A stretch of 64,000 nucleotides of DNA, from contig JAEUMR010000055.1 in the NCBI GenBank assembly GCA_016791385.1, positions 1 to 64,000 on the forward strand, given 5' to 3'. Each line of letters begins with the position of its first letter. The first letter of the stretch is position 1. This stretch comes from Hyphomonadaceae bacterium. GTDB lineage: Bacteria > Pseudomonadota > Alphaproteobacteria > Caulobacterales > Aquidulcibacteraceae. The position numbers and the translations under genes are program-made. The notes below the pieces were generated by a model that saw nothing but the letters and a program-made list of their open reading frames with translations, was not told the origin of the DNA and made no database searches. Shown in pieces: positions 1 through 8,453 of the stretch.

Positions 1-2084
1 TCCAGCGCCCGGCGCCGTGCAGCTTCAGTGAGGTTGGCCGCAGCCGAGTGGCCCCCGTCGGTGTTCTCGTAATAGAGAACCGGCATCCCCAGCTCCATCA
101 TCCGCGCCACGTACTTGCGGGCGTGTCCGGGATGGACACGGTCGTCCTTGGTCGAGGTAAGGACGAAGGGCAACGGGAAGTCATCGCGCCGGCGCAAATT
201 CTGATAGGGCGAGATGGTTTCGAGGAACGCGCGTTCTTCCGGGTTGGAGGGCGAGCCGTATTCGTCGACCCAGGACGCGCCGGCCAGCAATTGGTCGAAC
301 CGCAGCATGTCGAGCAATGGCACCTGCACGACGGCGGCGTTGATCATCTCCGGATGCTGATTGAGCATCACGCCCATCAGCAAGCCGCCGTTTGAGCCGC
401 CCATGATGCCGAGACGGCGCGGGCTGGTGATGCGGCGTTCCACCAAGTCGCGTTCGACGGCGTAGAAGTCGTCATAAATCACCTGTCGGCGCGTACGCAG
501 GCCAGCTTGGTGCCAAGCGGGGCCGAACTCGCCGCCGCCGCGGATGTTCGCGACCACGTAAACACCGCCGCGCTCCAGCCACATCTTGCCGACGAAGGGC
601 GAGTAGCCCGGTGTTTGCGACACTTGGAAACCGCCATAGGCGTAGAGCAGCGTCGGATTGTCTCCATTCAGCGGCATGTCGCGGCGATGCAGCACGAAGT
701 ACGGCACCCGCGTGCCATCGCGGCTGGTCGCCTCGAACTGCTCGGTCACGTACGGGCTGGCGTCGAACTGCGCCGGCAGCGCACGCACGGCGCGCGTAGC
801 CGTGGCCCCGCGTTCAAGCGCGTAGAGTGTGTCTGGCGTCAGATAGTCTTCATAGACAGCGAATGCCTCGCTTTCCGTCGGCGCTGAGCCCGCGAACGTC
901 ACCGCGCCGGTTTGCGGCAAGTCGAGCGTCGACGTGCTCCAAGCGCTGCCATCGAGGGCGATGCGCAGGACGCGCCCGCGTACATTCTCGAAGCCGGCGA
1001 CGAGCACCGCGTCGCGCGTGATGGCGACGCTCTCGATCGATTGGCGCGGGCCAGGCGCGAAGAGCACCGTTGCGTTCGGGGCTTCGGCGCCGGTGTCGCT
1101 CAGCAGATAGGCGATCAGCGCCCCTTGCGGCAGACCGCGCCACGCCTCTTCGAGCGTCGCCACCAGATGTCCGCGATAGAGTCCTTGCACGGTCGCTTTC
1201 GCTGGCAGATTGATGCGTTGCGGCGCGGTGCCGTCGAGCCGCCAATTAGTCGATTCAAAGAAGCTGTCGGCTTCCACTGCGATCGGCAGGCGGCGTCCGT
1301 CGGTGTCTTGCAGCACGGCGGCGAACACGCCGACGTCGCTGGCTCGGCCGCGGATCACTTCGGTCGCGCTCGCCAGCGGCGTGCCGCGTGTCCAGCGTTT
1401 CAGGACGAAGGCGTAGCCGGACTCGGTCATCGTGCCTTCGCCCCAATCGGTGCCGACGAGCAGCGTGTTCTGATCCAACCAGGCGACGGACGATTTCGCC
1501 GCGGGCACGACAAAGCCGTTGGCCACGAAGCTGCGGGTGGCGAGGTCGTATTCGCGGTAGGTGGAAGCATCGCGTCCGCCATCGGAGAGCGCGATCATGC
1601 AGCGGGTCGCGCCTTCGAGGCAGTCGGCGCCTTTGAACACCCAGTTCGCATTCTCGGCTGCGGCGATTGCGTCGACGTCGAGCACAATCTCCCATGCCGG
1701 GGCGCCGTTACGGGCGAAATCGGCAAGCCGCGCGCGGCGATAGATGCCGCGCACATGCTCTGCGTCCTGCCAGAAATTGTAGTAATAGCCGTCATGGATG
1801 CCCCCGAGCGGGAGCCGGTCCTGGCTGTTGGCGAGGGCCAGCGCATCGGCGCGCAATTGCGCAAAGCGCGCGTCGCCTTCGAGCGCGCCCAACGAGCGCT
1901 CGTTCTGCTGCCGCACCCAGGCCAGAGCGCGCTCGCCTTCGACGTCTTCGAGCCAGAGATAGGGGTCGTCACCGGTCATGCTGGCTGATCCTGTGGTGTT
2001 CGCAGCCGGCCCTCCGCTGGGGCTGACGCAGGCGGCGAGAAGGAGGGTGAGGACCCCGGTCGCGATGAGAGCGGCTAGGCGCAT
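1..2084 (-). CDS. Prolyl oligopeptidase family serine peptidase, lipoprotein; C-terminal end cut by window edge
   Basis: This is an S9A-type peptidase expected to cleave short peptides after proline, here anchored to a membrane. The frame is open to the left edge and about 694 residues are visible, close to full family length, so only the last residues should be missing. The N-terminus is a lipoprotein signal ending in LLLAAC (Cys19). The propeller domain opens with DDPYLWLEDVEGERAL. The catalytic serine is Ser564 in GGSNGG. The acid lies in KDDRVHPGH and the histidine in DGGHS near the visible end, so the triad is complete. The start is the ATG at 2084 because it supplies the signal peptide; Met36 would remove it. 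It is divergent from dapF. Confidence 0.9.
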   Translation of the reverse strand, partial: MRLAALIATGVLTLLLAACVSPSGGPAANTTGSASMTGDDPYLWLEDVEGERALAWVRQQNERSLGALEGDARFAQLRADALALANSQDRLPLGGIHDGYYYNFWQDAEHVRGIYRRARLADFARNGAPAWEIVLDVDAIAAAENANWVFKGADCLEGATRCMIALSDGGRDASTYREYDLATRSFVANGFVVPAAKSSVAWLDQNTLLVGTDWGEGTMTESGYAFVLKRWTRGTPLASATEVIRGRASDVGVFAAVLQDTDGRRLPIAVEADSFFESTNWRLDGTAPQRINLPAKATVQGLYRGHLVATLEEAWRGLPQGALIAYLLSDTGAEAPNATVLFAPGPRQSIESVAITRDAVLVAGFENVRGRVLRIALDGSAWSTSTLDLPQTGAVTFAGSAPTESEAFAVYEDYLTPDTLYALERGATATRAVRALPAQFDASPYVTEQFEATSRDGTRVPYFVLHRRDMPLNGDNPTLLYAYGGFQVSQTPGYSPFVGKMWLERGGVYVVANIRGGGEFGPAWHQAGLRTRRQVIYDDFYAVERDLVERRITSPRRLGIMGGSNGGLLMGVMLNQHPEMINAAVVQVPLLDMLRFDQLLAGASWVDEYGSPSNPEERAFLETISPYQNLRRRDDFPLPFVLTSTKDDRVHPGHARKYVARMMELGMPVLYYENTDGGHSAAANLTEAARRRAL

Positions 2085-2214
2085 ATGGAATGTCCCTTGG
2101 AATCCGGCCGCGCAAACAAGCAGAACAGCGCCCGCGGGAAAAGGGCGTCTCGTCGCAGGCTTGGGGGCGCCGGACGATGGCGCGCCGGGACGAAGACGCT
2201 TACATATTGTGCCG

Positions 2215-3027
2215 ATGCGCTATTTTAAGATGAACGGCTGCGGCAATGACTTTGTCATTATCGATGCCCGCTCGCGCGGGGCTCTGCCGCTGAGCGAGGC
2301 GCAGGCGCGTGCCATCGCCGATCGCAAATCAGGCGTCGGCTGCGACCAGGTGATCGCCGTCGAGCGTTCAATCCGCGGCGACGCCTACATGCGCATCTGG
2401 AATGCGGACGGCCAAGAGGTCAGCGCCTGCGGAAACGCTACGCGCTGCGTCGCTTGGCTGTTGATGGAAGATGGCGGCGCCGCTTCGCGCCGGATCGAGA
2501 CACCGGCCGGCATGCTCTATGCCGAGCGCGCGGGCGATCACGTCATCACCGTGGACATGGGCTCGCCGCTGCTGCGCTGGGAAGAGATACCGCTTGCGCG
2601 CGCGATGGACACGCAGGCGCTCGATTACAGCGCGGGCGGCTATTCCGCTCCAGGCGCCGTCAACATGGGCAACCCGCACGTCGTGTTCTTCGTCGACGAT
2701 GTCGAGGCCGTGCCGATCACCACGCTCGGGCCGCAGATCGAGCACGATCCGCTGTTTCCGCAGAAGGTGAATGTCGGCTTTGCCGAAGTGCGCTCGCCGG
2801 AACAGATTCGTCTGCGCGTGTGGGAGCGCGGCGCGGGTCTTACCAAGGCTTGCGGCACGGGCGCCTGCGCCGCAGTCGTTGCCGCTCACCGCCAGGGCCG
2901 CACCGGCCGCAACGTTGAAGTGCTGGTTGACGGCGGTTCACTTCAGATTGAGTGGCGCGCCGGCGATGACCGGGTTCTTATGACGGGGCCGGTGGAGCTG
3001 GAAGCTACGGGGGAGTTGCCGTCATGA
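2215..3027 (+). CDS. dapF: Diaminopimelate epimerase
   Basis: DapF interconverts LL- and meso-diaminopimelate in the cytoplasm, supplying lysine and peptidoglycan precursors. The start at 2215 gives the canonical N-terminus MRYFKMNGCGNDFVIID and a 270-residue protein, the usual length; the upstream in-frame extension has no family similarity. Both catalytic cysteines are present: Cys72 in SACGNATRC and Cys213 in ACGTGACAA. The stop overlaps the start of the next gene by four bases (ATGA), suggesting translational coupling to the small lipoprotein. Confidence 0.95.
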   Translation: MRYFKMNGCGNDFVIIDARSRGALPLSEAQARAIADRKSGVGCDQVIAVERSIRGDAYMRIWNADGQEVSACGNATRCVAWLLMEDGGAASRRIETPAGMLYAERAGDHVITVDMGSPLLRWEEIPLARAMDTQALDYSAGGYSAPGAVNMGNPHVVFFVDDVEAVPITTLGPQIEHDPLFPQKVNVGFAEVRSPEQIRLRVWERGAGLTKACGTGACAAVVAAHRQGRTGRNVEVLVDGGSLQIEWRAGDDRVLMTGPVELEATGELPS

Positions 3028-3446
3028 TGAGAGCCGCTCTCGCCTGCCTGATGCTTTCGGCCTGCGCCACAACTGCGCCGCTTTCTCCGCCTGAGCGGCT
3101 AGCGGGCTGCTGGATCAATCGTGAGATCGAAGCCACTTCGATGCGATGGCTTCCCGATGCTCAGCGGCCGGGCGTACTCAACGGCACGCGCAACAATTTT
3201 GCGCGCATTGGCCAGGGTCGAACGGCGCGCTACACGCTTGAGCCAAGCGAACAGGGTTGGAGCCTTTGCGAACTCGACGCTTCGGGCGCGGCGAGCCGGT
3301 GTTGGATCGTGGCCCAGGGTGAGGGGGGCGTGCTTGAAGGCGGGCGCGCCTTCATCGACCGCCACGGCGACCGCCTGCGCATCAGCGTGATCGGCGATGG
3401 TCAGGCGCAGACGATTTTCGCCGGTCGCCGCGACGGTTGCGATTAG
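3024..3446 (+). CDS. Small lipoprotein of unknown function
   Basis: A 140-residue protein with a short lipoprotein signal; the lipobox ends in LSAC with Cys14 as the likely lipidated residue. The mature part has several cysteines and tryptophans (GCWINRE, SRCWIVAQ) and looks like a small beta-rich periplasmic domain. I do not recognise a family. It starts inside the dapF stop codon (four-base overlap), so it is probably translated from the dapF message. A second ATG three bases downstream is an equally possible start. Confidence 0.7.
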   Translation: MMRAALACLMLSACATTAPLSPPERLAGCWINREIEATSMRWLPDAQRPGVLNGTRNNFARIGQGRTARYTLEPSEQGWSLCELDASGAASRCWIVAQGEGGVLEGGRAFIDRHGDRLRISVIGDGQAQTIFAGRRDGCD

Positions 3447-3521
3447 GATGGACCGGCGCTTGAGCCCGCGCCGCTGCGCCTTAAGTGCATAACAGGGACT
3501 TCCCTTGCAGGACCGCGTCTC

Positions 3522-4037
3522 ATGATCCGCCAGATACTCTCCGCCGCCGTTCTTCTCTTGCTTTCCGCCTGCGCTACGGCGCCGCCGCCCTATGGCCCGG
3601 CGCCAGCCACTGGCGCCGCCGGCTATTCGGAAACGCAGATTGAATCCAACCGCTATTTCGTCACCTTCCGGGCGCCGGCCGGCGCTTCGGCAGCGCTGCT
3701 GCAGGATTATGCTTTGCTGCGCGCTGCTGAGCTCACGCTGCAAAACGGGCGTGAATGGTTCTGGGTTGATCGCCGCACTGTCGACCAGGAAGCTTCGCAC
3801 CCGAGCGGACCGAGCGTTGGCGTGGGCATCGGCGCCGGCTCTTGGGGCGGGCATGGCGGTGGCAGCGTTGGCGTAGGCGTCAATTTCCCGCTCGGCGGGG
3901 GCCAGTCGCAGCAAAGCGCACGCGCCGCCACGCTTGAGATTCGTTTCGGCGAAGGTCCGAAACCCGACGATGCGAACGCCTATGACGCGCGCGCCATCTC
4001 GACAAATCTGCGCGCGCGCCTCATGCCGGACCAATGA
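3522..4037 (+). CDS. Lipoprotein resembling the CC0125/CC1285 type
   Basis: A 171-residue lipoprotein: the signal ends in LLLSAC (Cys17). The conserved-looking core is YSETQIESNRYFVTFRA followed by YALLRAAELTL, a pattern I associate with small Caulobacterales lipoproteins annotated as CC0125/CC1285-like (from memory). A glycine/serine/valine-rich stretch around residues 100-130 (VGVGIGAGSWGGHGGG) is probably a flexible linker before a short C-terminal strand region. Function unknown. Its stop overlaps the crcB start by four bases. Confidence 0.7.
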   Translation: MIRQILSAAVLLLLSACATAPPPYGPAPATGAAGYSETQIESNRYFVTFRAPAGASAALLQDYALLRAAELTLQNGREWFWVDRRTVDQEASHPSGPSVGVGIGAGSWGGHGGGSVGVGVNFPLGGGQSQQSARAATLEIRFGEGPKPDDANAYDARAISTNLRARLMPDQ

Positions 4038-4393
4038 TGCAGGTGCTGCTGGTGGCGCTCGGCGGCGCCCTGGGTTCGGTCGCGCGCTATGGCGCCGGTG
4101 TGGCGGCAGCGCGTGTGCTGGGCCTTGGCTTTCCGTTTGGGACGCTCACCGTCAACATTATCGGCAGCTTTCTTATGGGCGTGCTCGCGGCGAAGGCCGG
4201 GCCTGAGCAGGAAAACCTCCGCCTCGCCCTTGGCGTGGGCATTCTTGGCGGCTTCACCACGTTTTCGGCGTTTTCGCTGGAGACGGTGCGCCTTATGCAG
4301 CATCAGCCCGGTGCGGCCGCGCTCTATATCTCAGCTTCGCTGGTGTTGGGTCTTGGCGCGTGCTGGCTGGGGCTAACGCTGGGGCGGTTATGA
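4034..4393 (+). CDS. crcB: Fluoride channel CrcB/Fluc
   Basis: CrcB (Fluc) is a dual-topology dimeric channel of the inner membrane that lets toxic fluoride leave the cell. At 119 residues with four hydrophobic segments it has the normal size. It shows the family asparagine (Asn41 in TVNIIGSF) and the central GGFTTFSAFS motif (residues 72-81) holding the pore phenylalanines and the sodium-site threonines. It overlaps its neighbours by four bases on both sides, so it sits in a coupled series with the upstream lipoprotein and rluC. No fluoride riboswitch is visible upstream. Confidence 0.93.
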   Translation: MMQVLLVALGGALGSVARYGAGVAAARVLGLGFPFGTLTVNIIGSFLMGVLAAKAGPEQENLRLALGVGILGGFTTFSAFSLETVRLMQHQPGAAALYISASLVLGLGACWLGLTLGRL

Positions 4394-5385
4394 GGTCTGT
4401 CGAGACCGTAGAAGTGAGCGCCGACGATGGCACGCCGCGGATCGACCGCTGGCTACGCCGGCGCTATCCGCAGCTGAGCCAGGGGCAGGTGGAAAAGCTC
4501 CTGCGCACCGGCCAAGTGCGCGTCGACGGCGCGCGCGCCAAAGCCTCGGACCGGCTCTCACCCGGGCAGAACGTGCGCATCCCGCCGCTGCCCGACGCGC
4601 CGCAGCGACCTCCTCCAGGGTCGATCTCGGCAAAGGACGAGGCCTTCGTGCGCTCGCTCGTCATCCATCGTGATGACGACGTGATCGTGCTCAATAAGCC
4701 GCACGGGCTCGCCGTGCAGGGCGGCGCCAAGACGACGCGGCACCTCGACGCTCTGCTCGATGGTTTGAAGTTCGACGCTGAGCAGAAGCCCAAGCTGGTG
4801 CACCGGCTTGATCGCGACACCTCGGGCTGTCTGGTGCTAGCGCGGCATCCCCGCGCGGCGGCGTTCCTAGCCGACGCGTTCCGCTACCGCGAAACGTACA
4901 AGATCTATTGGGCTGTCGTCATCGGATCGCCGCGCCCAAAGGTGGGCGAGGTTCGCGGTTGGATGCGCAAAGCGCCCGGTGTGCATGACGCCGATCGCGA
5001 GATGATGCAGCAGGCAGTGCAGACAGACGAAGGCGCGGTACACGCGATCACGCAATACGCCGTGCTGTCGGAAGCCGCCGGCCGCGCCGCTTGGGTGGCG
5101 CTGCGGCCGGTTACGGGCCGCACGCACCAGCTGCGCTTCCACATGGCCGAGATCGGCCACGCCATCGCCGGCGACCCGAAGTACAAGTGCGACCGGCCGT
5201 CGCCGAACGATCTGCAGGGCGCTCTCTTGTTGCACGCGCGTGCGATCAGGCTGCCCCATCCTTCGGGCGGAGAACTCAAGGTCGTCGCGCCAACGCCGCC
5301 GCACATGCGCGCAGCGTTTGATCTGCTCGGCTTCGATGAACGCGACGCGCGCGATCCTTTCGCACCCTTCGAGGAGGGCCGGTGA
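4390..5385 (+). CDS. rluC: Ribosomal large subunit pseudouridine synthase, RluC/RluD family
   Basis: This enzyme isomerises uridines in 23S rRNA to pseudouridine. The 331-residue product has an N-terminal S4 RNA-binding domain (about residues 17-65, RIDRWLRRRYPQLSQGQVEK) and a RluA-type catalytic domain with Asp141 in HRLDRDTSG as the nucleophile. A later RTHQLRFHMA motif is also typical. The start at 4390 overlaps the crcB stop; a further upstream start would run into crcB. RluC is my best call, but RluD or another member of the family cannot be excluded by eye. Confidence 0.87.
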   Translation: MRSVETVEVSADDGTPRIDRWLRRRYPQLSQGQVEKLLRTGQVRVDGARAKASDRLSPGQNVRIPPLPDAPQRPPPGSISAKDEAFVRSLVIHRDDDVIVLNKPHGLAVQGGAKTTRHLDALLDGLKFDAEQKPKLVHRLDRDTSGCLVLARHPRAAAFLADAFRYRETYKIYWAVVIGSPRPKVGEVRGWMRKAPGVHDADREMMQQAVQTDEGAVHAITQYAVLSEAAGRAAWVALRPVTGRTHQLRFHMAEIGHAIAGDPKYKCDRPSPNDLQGALLLHARAIRLPHPSGGELKVVAPTPPHMRAAFDLLGFDERDARDPFAPFEEGR

Positions 5386-7184
5386 CCAGGGCAGCGGAGC
5401 TTGCAGCGATCGTCAATGCAAGCCGCGAACTGCTTGGTCAGGGCGACGCGGAGGGGGCCGAACGCCTGCTCAATCCGGTCTTGCAGCACCTGCGTTCCGA
5501 TGCTGCCGCGCTTCATCTGATGGGGTTGATCAAGAAGGCGCAGAAGCAGCTGAAAGAGGCGGAGCGCTATTTCCGCAGCGCGATCGCGTACGGGCTGAGC
5601 GAAGGCGCCTATTACAACGATCTCGGCGTCGTTTTGCAGGCGCTTGGCCAATACGAGGAAGCGGCGCGCGTGTTGCGTGCGGCGCTGGCGCTCGTGCCGC
5701 AGGCTGGCGCAATCCGCGCCAATCTGGTGCGCTGCTTCTTGAGCGCAGGTGATCTGGCCGAAGCTGAGCGCGAGGCGAAGGCTTACGTCGCAATCGACCC
5801 TGGCGCTGAATCGTGGACGTTGCTCGGCCAAGTGCAGCGATCGCTCGATCGGCCGGAAGAGGTGCTTGCCTGCGCGGAGGCGGCGCTTCGCTTTGGCCCG
5901 CGTCTGCGTGGGCTGCGTTACAATCATGCTACCGCCCTTGAACTGAACGGTCGCGCCAAGGAGGCGCTCGCCGAGTTCGAGCAACTTGCCAAGCAAGAAC
6001 TCGATACGCCCGAACTGGCGATGCACCTCATTCGCGCGCTCTACGCCGAGGGCCGCAAGAAGGACGCTGAGGCGGTGGCCGAACAAGCTGTGCAGGCCTG
6101 GCCCGGCTCCACCGCGCTCAATACCGTGCTCGGCCGCATCCGTTGGCTGCGTGGTGAGAACGAGAATTGCACGGCCATCACCGAGGCGGAGCTGCAATGG
6201 CGCCGCCCCTCCGACATCGCTCTGCGCCTGGTCTGCGCCGACGTGCTTCATCGCGGCGGTCACATCGTGAAGGCGGTGGAGGCGCTGGAGCAGGCGCTTC
6301 GCTACGCGCCGGATTCGCCGGCGCTGCTGACCTCGCTTGGCATGACGCTGGACGAACTCGACCGCACGCAGGACGCGCTCAGGGTGTTGCGCCGCGTGGC
6401 GGAGATCGCGCCGTCGCCTGTGGCGCAGCGCAATCTGCTGTCCACGCTGCTGCGTGCGCGCCAACCTGAAGAAGCGCTTTCGATCGTGCGGGCGTTGCGC
6501 CAGCAAGACGCCAGCGAACAATACCTCATCGCCTGCGAGGCGACGGCATTGCGCATGCTTGGCGATCCCGCTTATCGCGCCCTTTGCGATTTTGACCGCA
6601 TGGTGCGGAGCTACGAGATCGCTGCGCCCAAGGGGCACTTTACGATCGAGAGCTTCAATGCCGCATTGGCGGATTTTCTACGCGTGCGTCACCGCGTTGA
6701 CGCCCATCCGCTCGACCAGATGCTGCCGAACGGCAGCAAGACAGCGCGCAATTTGCTCGCTCTCCACGATGCGCTGGTGCGCACGTTCCACGCCAGCATC
6801 GATGCCTGTGTCCGCGACTACATCATGGACGCTGACGCGGATTCCCCGGTCGGCCAGCGGCGCGGCAAGCAATATCGCTACGCCAACATGTGGTCGGTGC
6901 GCCTGGTGCGCGAAGGCGCGGAACCCAACCATATCCACGACCGCGGCTGGATCAGCGGCGTTTATCTTGCCGCCGCGATGCCGCCAGAGCGTCCGAACGA
7001 TCCGCACGCCGGTTGGCTCAAGCTCGGTGAACCGAACCGCGCACCGGCGGGCATTGGTCCTGAGCGCTTCATCGAGCCGAAGGTCGGTCAATTGCTGTTG
7101 TTCCCTTCCTATATCTGGCAAGGCGTTGCGCCGGTGGAGGGCGCTGAGCGGCTGACTGCCGCGTTCACATTGGCGCCAGCTTAA
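5382..7184 (+). CDS. TPR-repeat protein with C-terminal 2OG-Fe(II) oxygenase-like domain
   Basis: A 600-residue protein starting at a GTG that overlaps the rluC stop (GTGA). Residues 1 to about 400 are alpha-helical tetratricopeptide-type repeats rich in Ala/Leu/Glu (for example YYNDLGVVLQALGQYEEAA). The last hundred residues match the putative 2OG-Fe(II) oxygenase family (PF13759 type): NHIHDRGWISGVYLA around residues 516-530, then GQLLLFPSYIW and a closing strand. The position where I expect the distal iron-binding histidine (after FPSYIW) is Gln580. Activity is therefore uncertain: it may be an altered oxygenase or a non-catalytic double-stranded beta-helix. Confidence 0.75.
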   Translation: MTRAAELAAIVNASRELLGQGDAEGAERLLNPVLQHLRSDAAALHLMGLIKKAQKQLKEAERYFRSAIAYGLSEGAYYNDLGVVLQALGQYEEAARVLRAALALVPQAGAIRANLVRCFLSAGDLAEAEREAKAYVAIDPGAESWTLLGQVQRSLDRPEEVLACAEAALRFGPRLRGLRYNHATALELNGRAKEALAEFEQLAKQELDTPELAMHLIRALYAEGRKKDAEAVAEQAVQAWPGSTALNTVLGRIRWLRGENENCTAITEAELQWRRPSDIALRLVCADVLHRGGHIVKAVEALEQALRYAPDSPALLTSLGMTLDELDRTQDALRVLRRVAEIAPSPVAQRNLLSTLLRARQPEEALSIVRALRQQDASEQYLIACEATALRMLGDPAYRALCDFDRMVRSYEIAAPKGHFTIESFNAALADFLRVRHRVDAHPLDQMLPNGSKTARNLLALHDALVRTFHASIDACVRDYIMDADADSPVGQRRGKQYRYANMWSVRLVREGAEPNHIHDRGWISGVYLAAAMPPERPNDPHAGWLKLGEPNRAPAGIGPERFIEPKVGQLLLFPSYIWQGVAPVEGAERLTAAFTLAPA

Positions 7185-7201
7185 GCGTTGAGGGCAAACC
7201 G

Positions 7202-7666
7202 ATGGGGAAGATCGATATCGACACGGCGCCGGTTGGCGAAGGCTCGCGCTATCCCGCGCCTCATGACGGCCCCTGCAAAGCGCGGCGTTGGAAGAAGCTC
7301 GGCGATACGGCTGGGTTGACGCAATTCGGCGTCAATCTTGTCACGCTGGACCCCGGCGTTTGGTCGAGCCAGCGCCATTGGCACGAGCACGAAGACGAGT
7401 TCGTCTACGTCCTCGACGGCGAACTCGTCTTGGTCACCGACGCGGGCGAGGAGATCATGCGGGCGGGCGATTGTGCGGCCTTCAAAGCGGGCGTGCGCGA
7501 TGGCCATTGCCTGCAGAACCGCAGCGACAAGACCGCGCGCTTCCTCGTTGTCGGCGGACGCGACGATCGCGACTGGGGCGAGTACTCCGACATTGACATG
7601 AAATTCCACCCAGGCCGTAATTCGGGCGGTGGCGGCTACACCAAGAAGAACGGCGAGCCTTTGTGA
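7202..7666 (+). CDS. Cupin-domain protein
   Basis: A 154-residue single-domain cupin. The first cupin motif is visible as HWHEHEDEFVYVLDGE, with histidines and a glutamate that can bind a metal, and the second half follows as AGDCAAFKAG...HCLQN. The C-terminus is glycine-rich (GRNSGGGGYTKK). The substrate cannot be told from sequence; relatives are often annotated as sugar or small-molecule binding proteins. It lies between the TPR/oxygenase gene and ATP12 in the same direction, with a GAGG ribosome binding site just upstream. Confidence 0.75.
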   Translation: MGKIDIDTAPVGEGSRYPAPHDGPCKARRWKKLGDTAGLTQFGVNLVTLDPGVWSSQRHWHEHEDEFVYVLDGELVLVTDAGEEIMRAGDCAAFKAGVRDGHCLQNRSDKTARFLVVGGRDDRDWGEYSDIDMKFHPGRNSGGGGYTKKNGEPL

Positions 7667-7676
7667 GTCAGCGGCC

Positions 7677-8378
7677 ATGAACTCGATCGCAGCAAAGCGC
7701 TTCTACAAGTCAGCGTCGGTGGATGAGGCCAGCGTTGGCGTGATGCTAGATGAACGCCGGTTGCGCACACCCGCCAATGCGGTGTTCGCCGCGCCAACGC
7801 GCGCGCTTGCCGAAGCGATCGCGGCGGAGTGGAGCGCGCAGGGCGATCATATCGCGCCCTCCACCATGCCGCTGACTCAGCTCGCCTTCGCCGCCATCGA
7901 TGCAGCGCCCGCGCGGCGGGGCGATCTTGCCGCCTATGTCGCCAAGTTCGGCGAGACCGATCTGCTCTGCCATCGCGCTGACAGCCCGCCAGGACTGGTC
8001 GAGCGGCAAGCGCAGGCGTGGGATCCACTTCTTGCCTGGAGCGAACAGCGCCTTGGCGTAAAGCTGCCGGTGGTTGTCGGCGTGCTGGCCGCGCCTACCG
8101 ACGAGGCGTCGATCGAAACGTTGCGCGCGCATGCGGATGCGCTTGACGATTTTCGCCTCACCGCGCTGGCGCAAGCGGCGGGTGCGTCAGGCTCGGCGCT
8201 GATCGCGTTTGCGCTGGCGCATTGTCAGATCGATGCTGCGGGGGCCTTCGCCGCCGCTGCGCTTGACGATCTGTGGAGCCAGGAAACTTGGGGGCGGGAC
8301 GAAGAGGCGCAGGTCCGTCTTGATCGCCTGCGCGCTGAATTCGAGGCGATTGACCGCTTTTTCGCCGCGCTCGCCTAG
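7677..8378 (+). CDS. ATP12-family F1-ATPase assembly chaperone
   Basis: ATP12 binds the F1 alpha subunit and helps assemble the ATP synthase F1 sector; it occurs in mitochondria and alphaproteobacteria. The 233-residue product starts at 7677 (MNSIAAKRFYKSASV). It has the family features KRFYK near the start, the segment LDERRLRTPA, the AEWSAQG motif, the TDLLCHRA segment, and WDPLLAWSEQRLG. Proximity to crcB and rluC is a neighbourhood I recall in other alphaproteobacteria. The start was chosen over an upstream in-frame codon because that one overlaps the cupin gene. Confidence 0.88.
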   Translation: MNSIAAKRFYKSASVDEASVGVMLDERRLRTPANAVFAAPTRALAEAIAAEWSAQGDHIAPSTMPLTQLAFAAIDAAPARRGDLAAYVAKFGETDLLCHRADSPPGLVERQAQAWDPLLAWSEQRLGVKLPVVVGVLAAPTDEASIETLRAHADALDDFRLTALAQAAGASGSALIAFALAHCQIDAAGAFAAAALDDLWSQETWGRDEEAQVRLDRLRAEFEAIDRFFAALA

Positions 8379-8453
8379 GCGCGTACGCTTGCCTCACCCG
8401 GGCGCGGCAGCTAACCCCGACCAGCCAACAGCGTTCCGGGGAGCCTTCCGCCC

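Noticed and set aside
912..1988. Long plus-strand frame across the prolyl oligopeptidase
   Set aside because: It is antisense to the intact S9 peptidase frame with its catalytic triad, and its translation is Arg/Ala-rich with no family.
4905..6638. 577-residue minus-strand frame
   Set aside because: It lies antisense to rluC and the TPR gene; composition and lack of motifs show a shadow frame.
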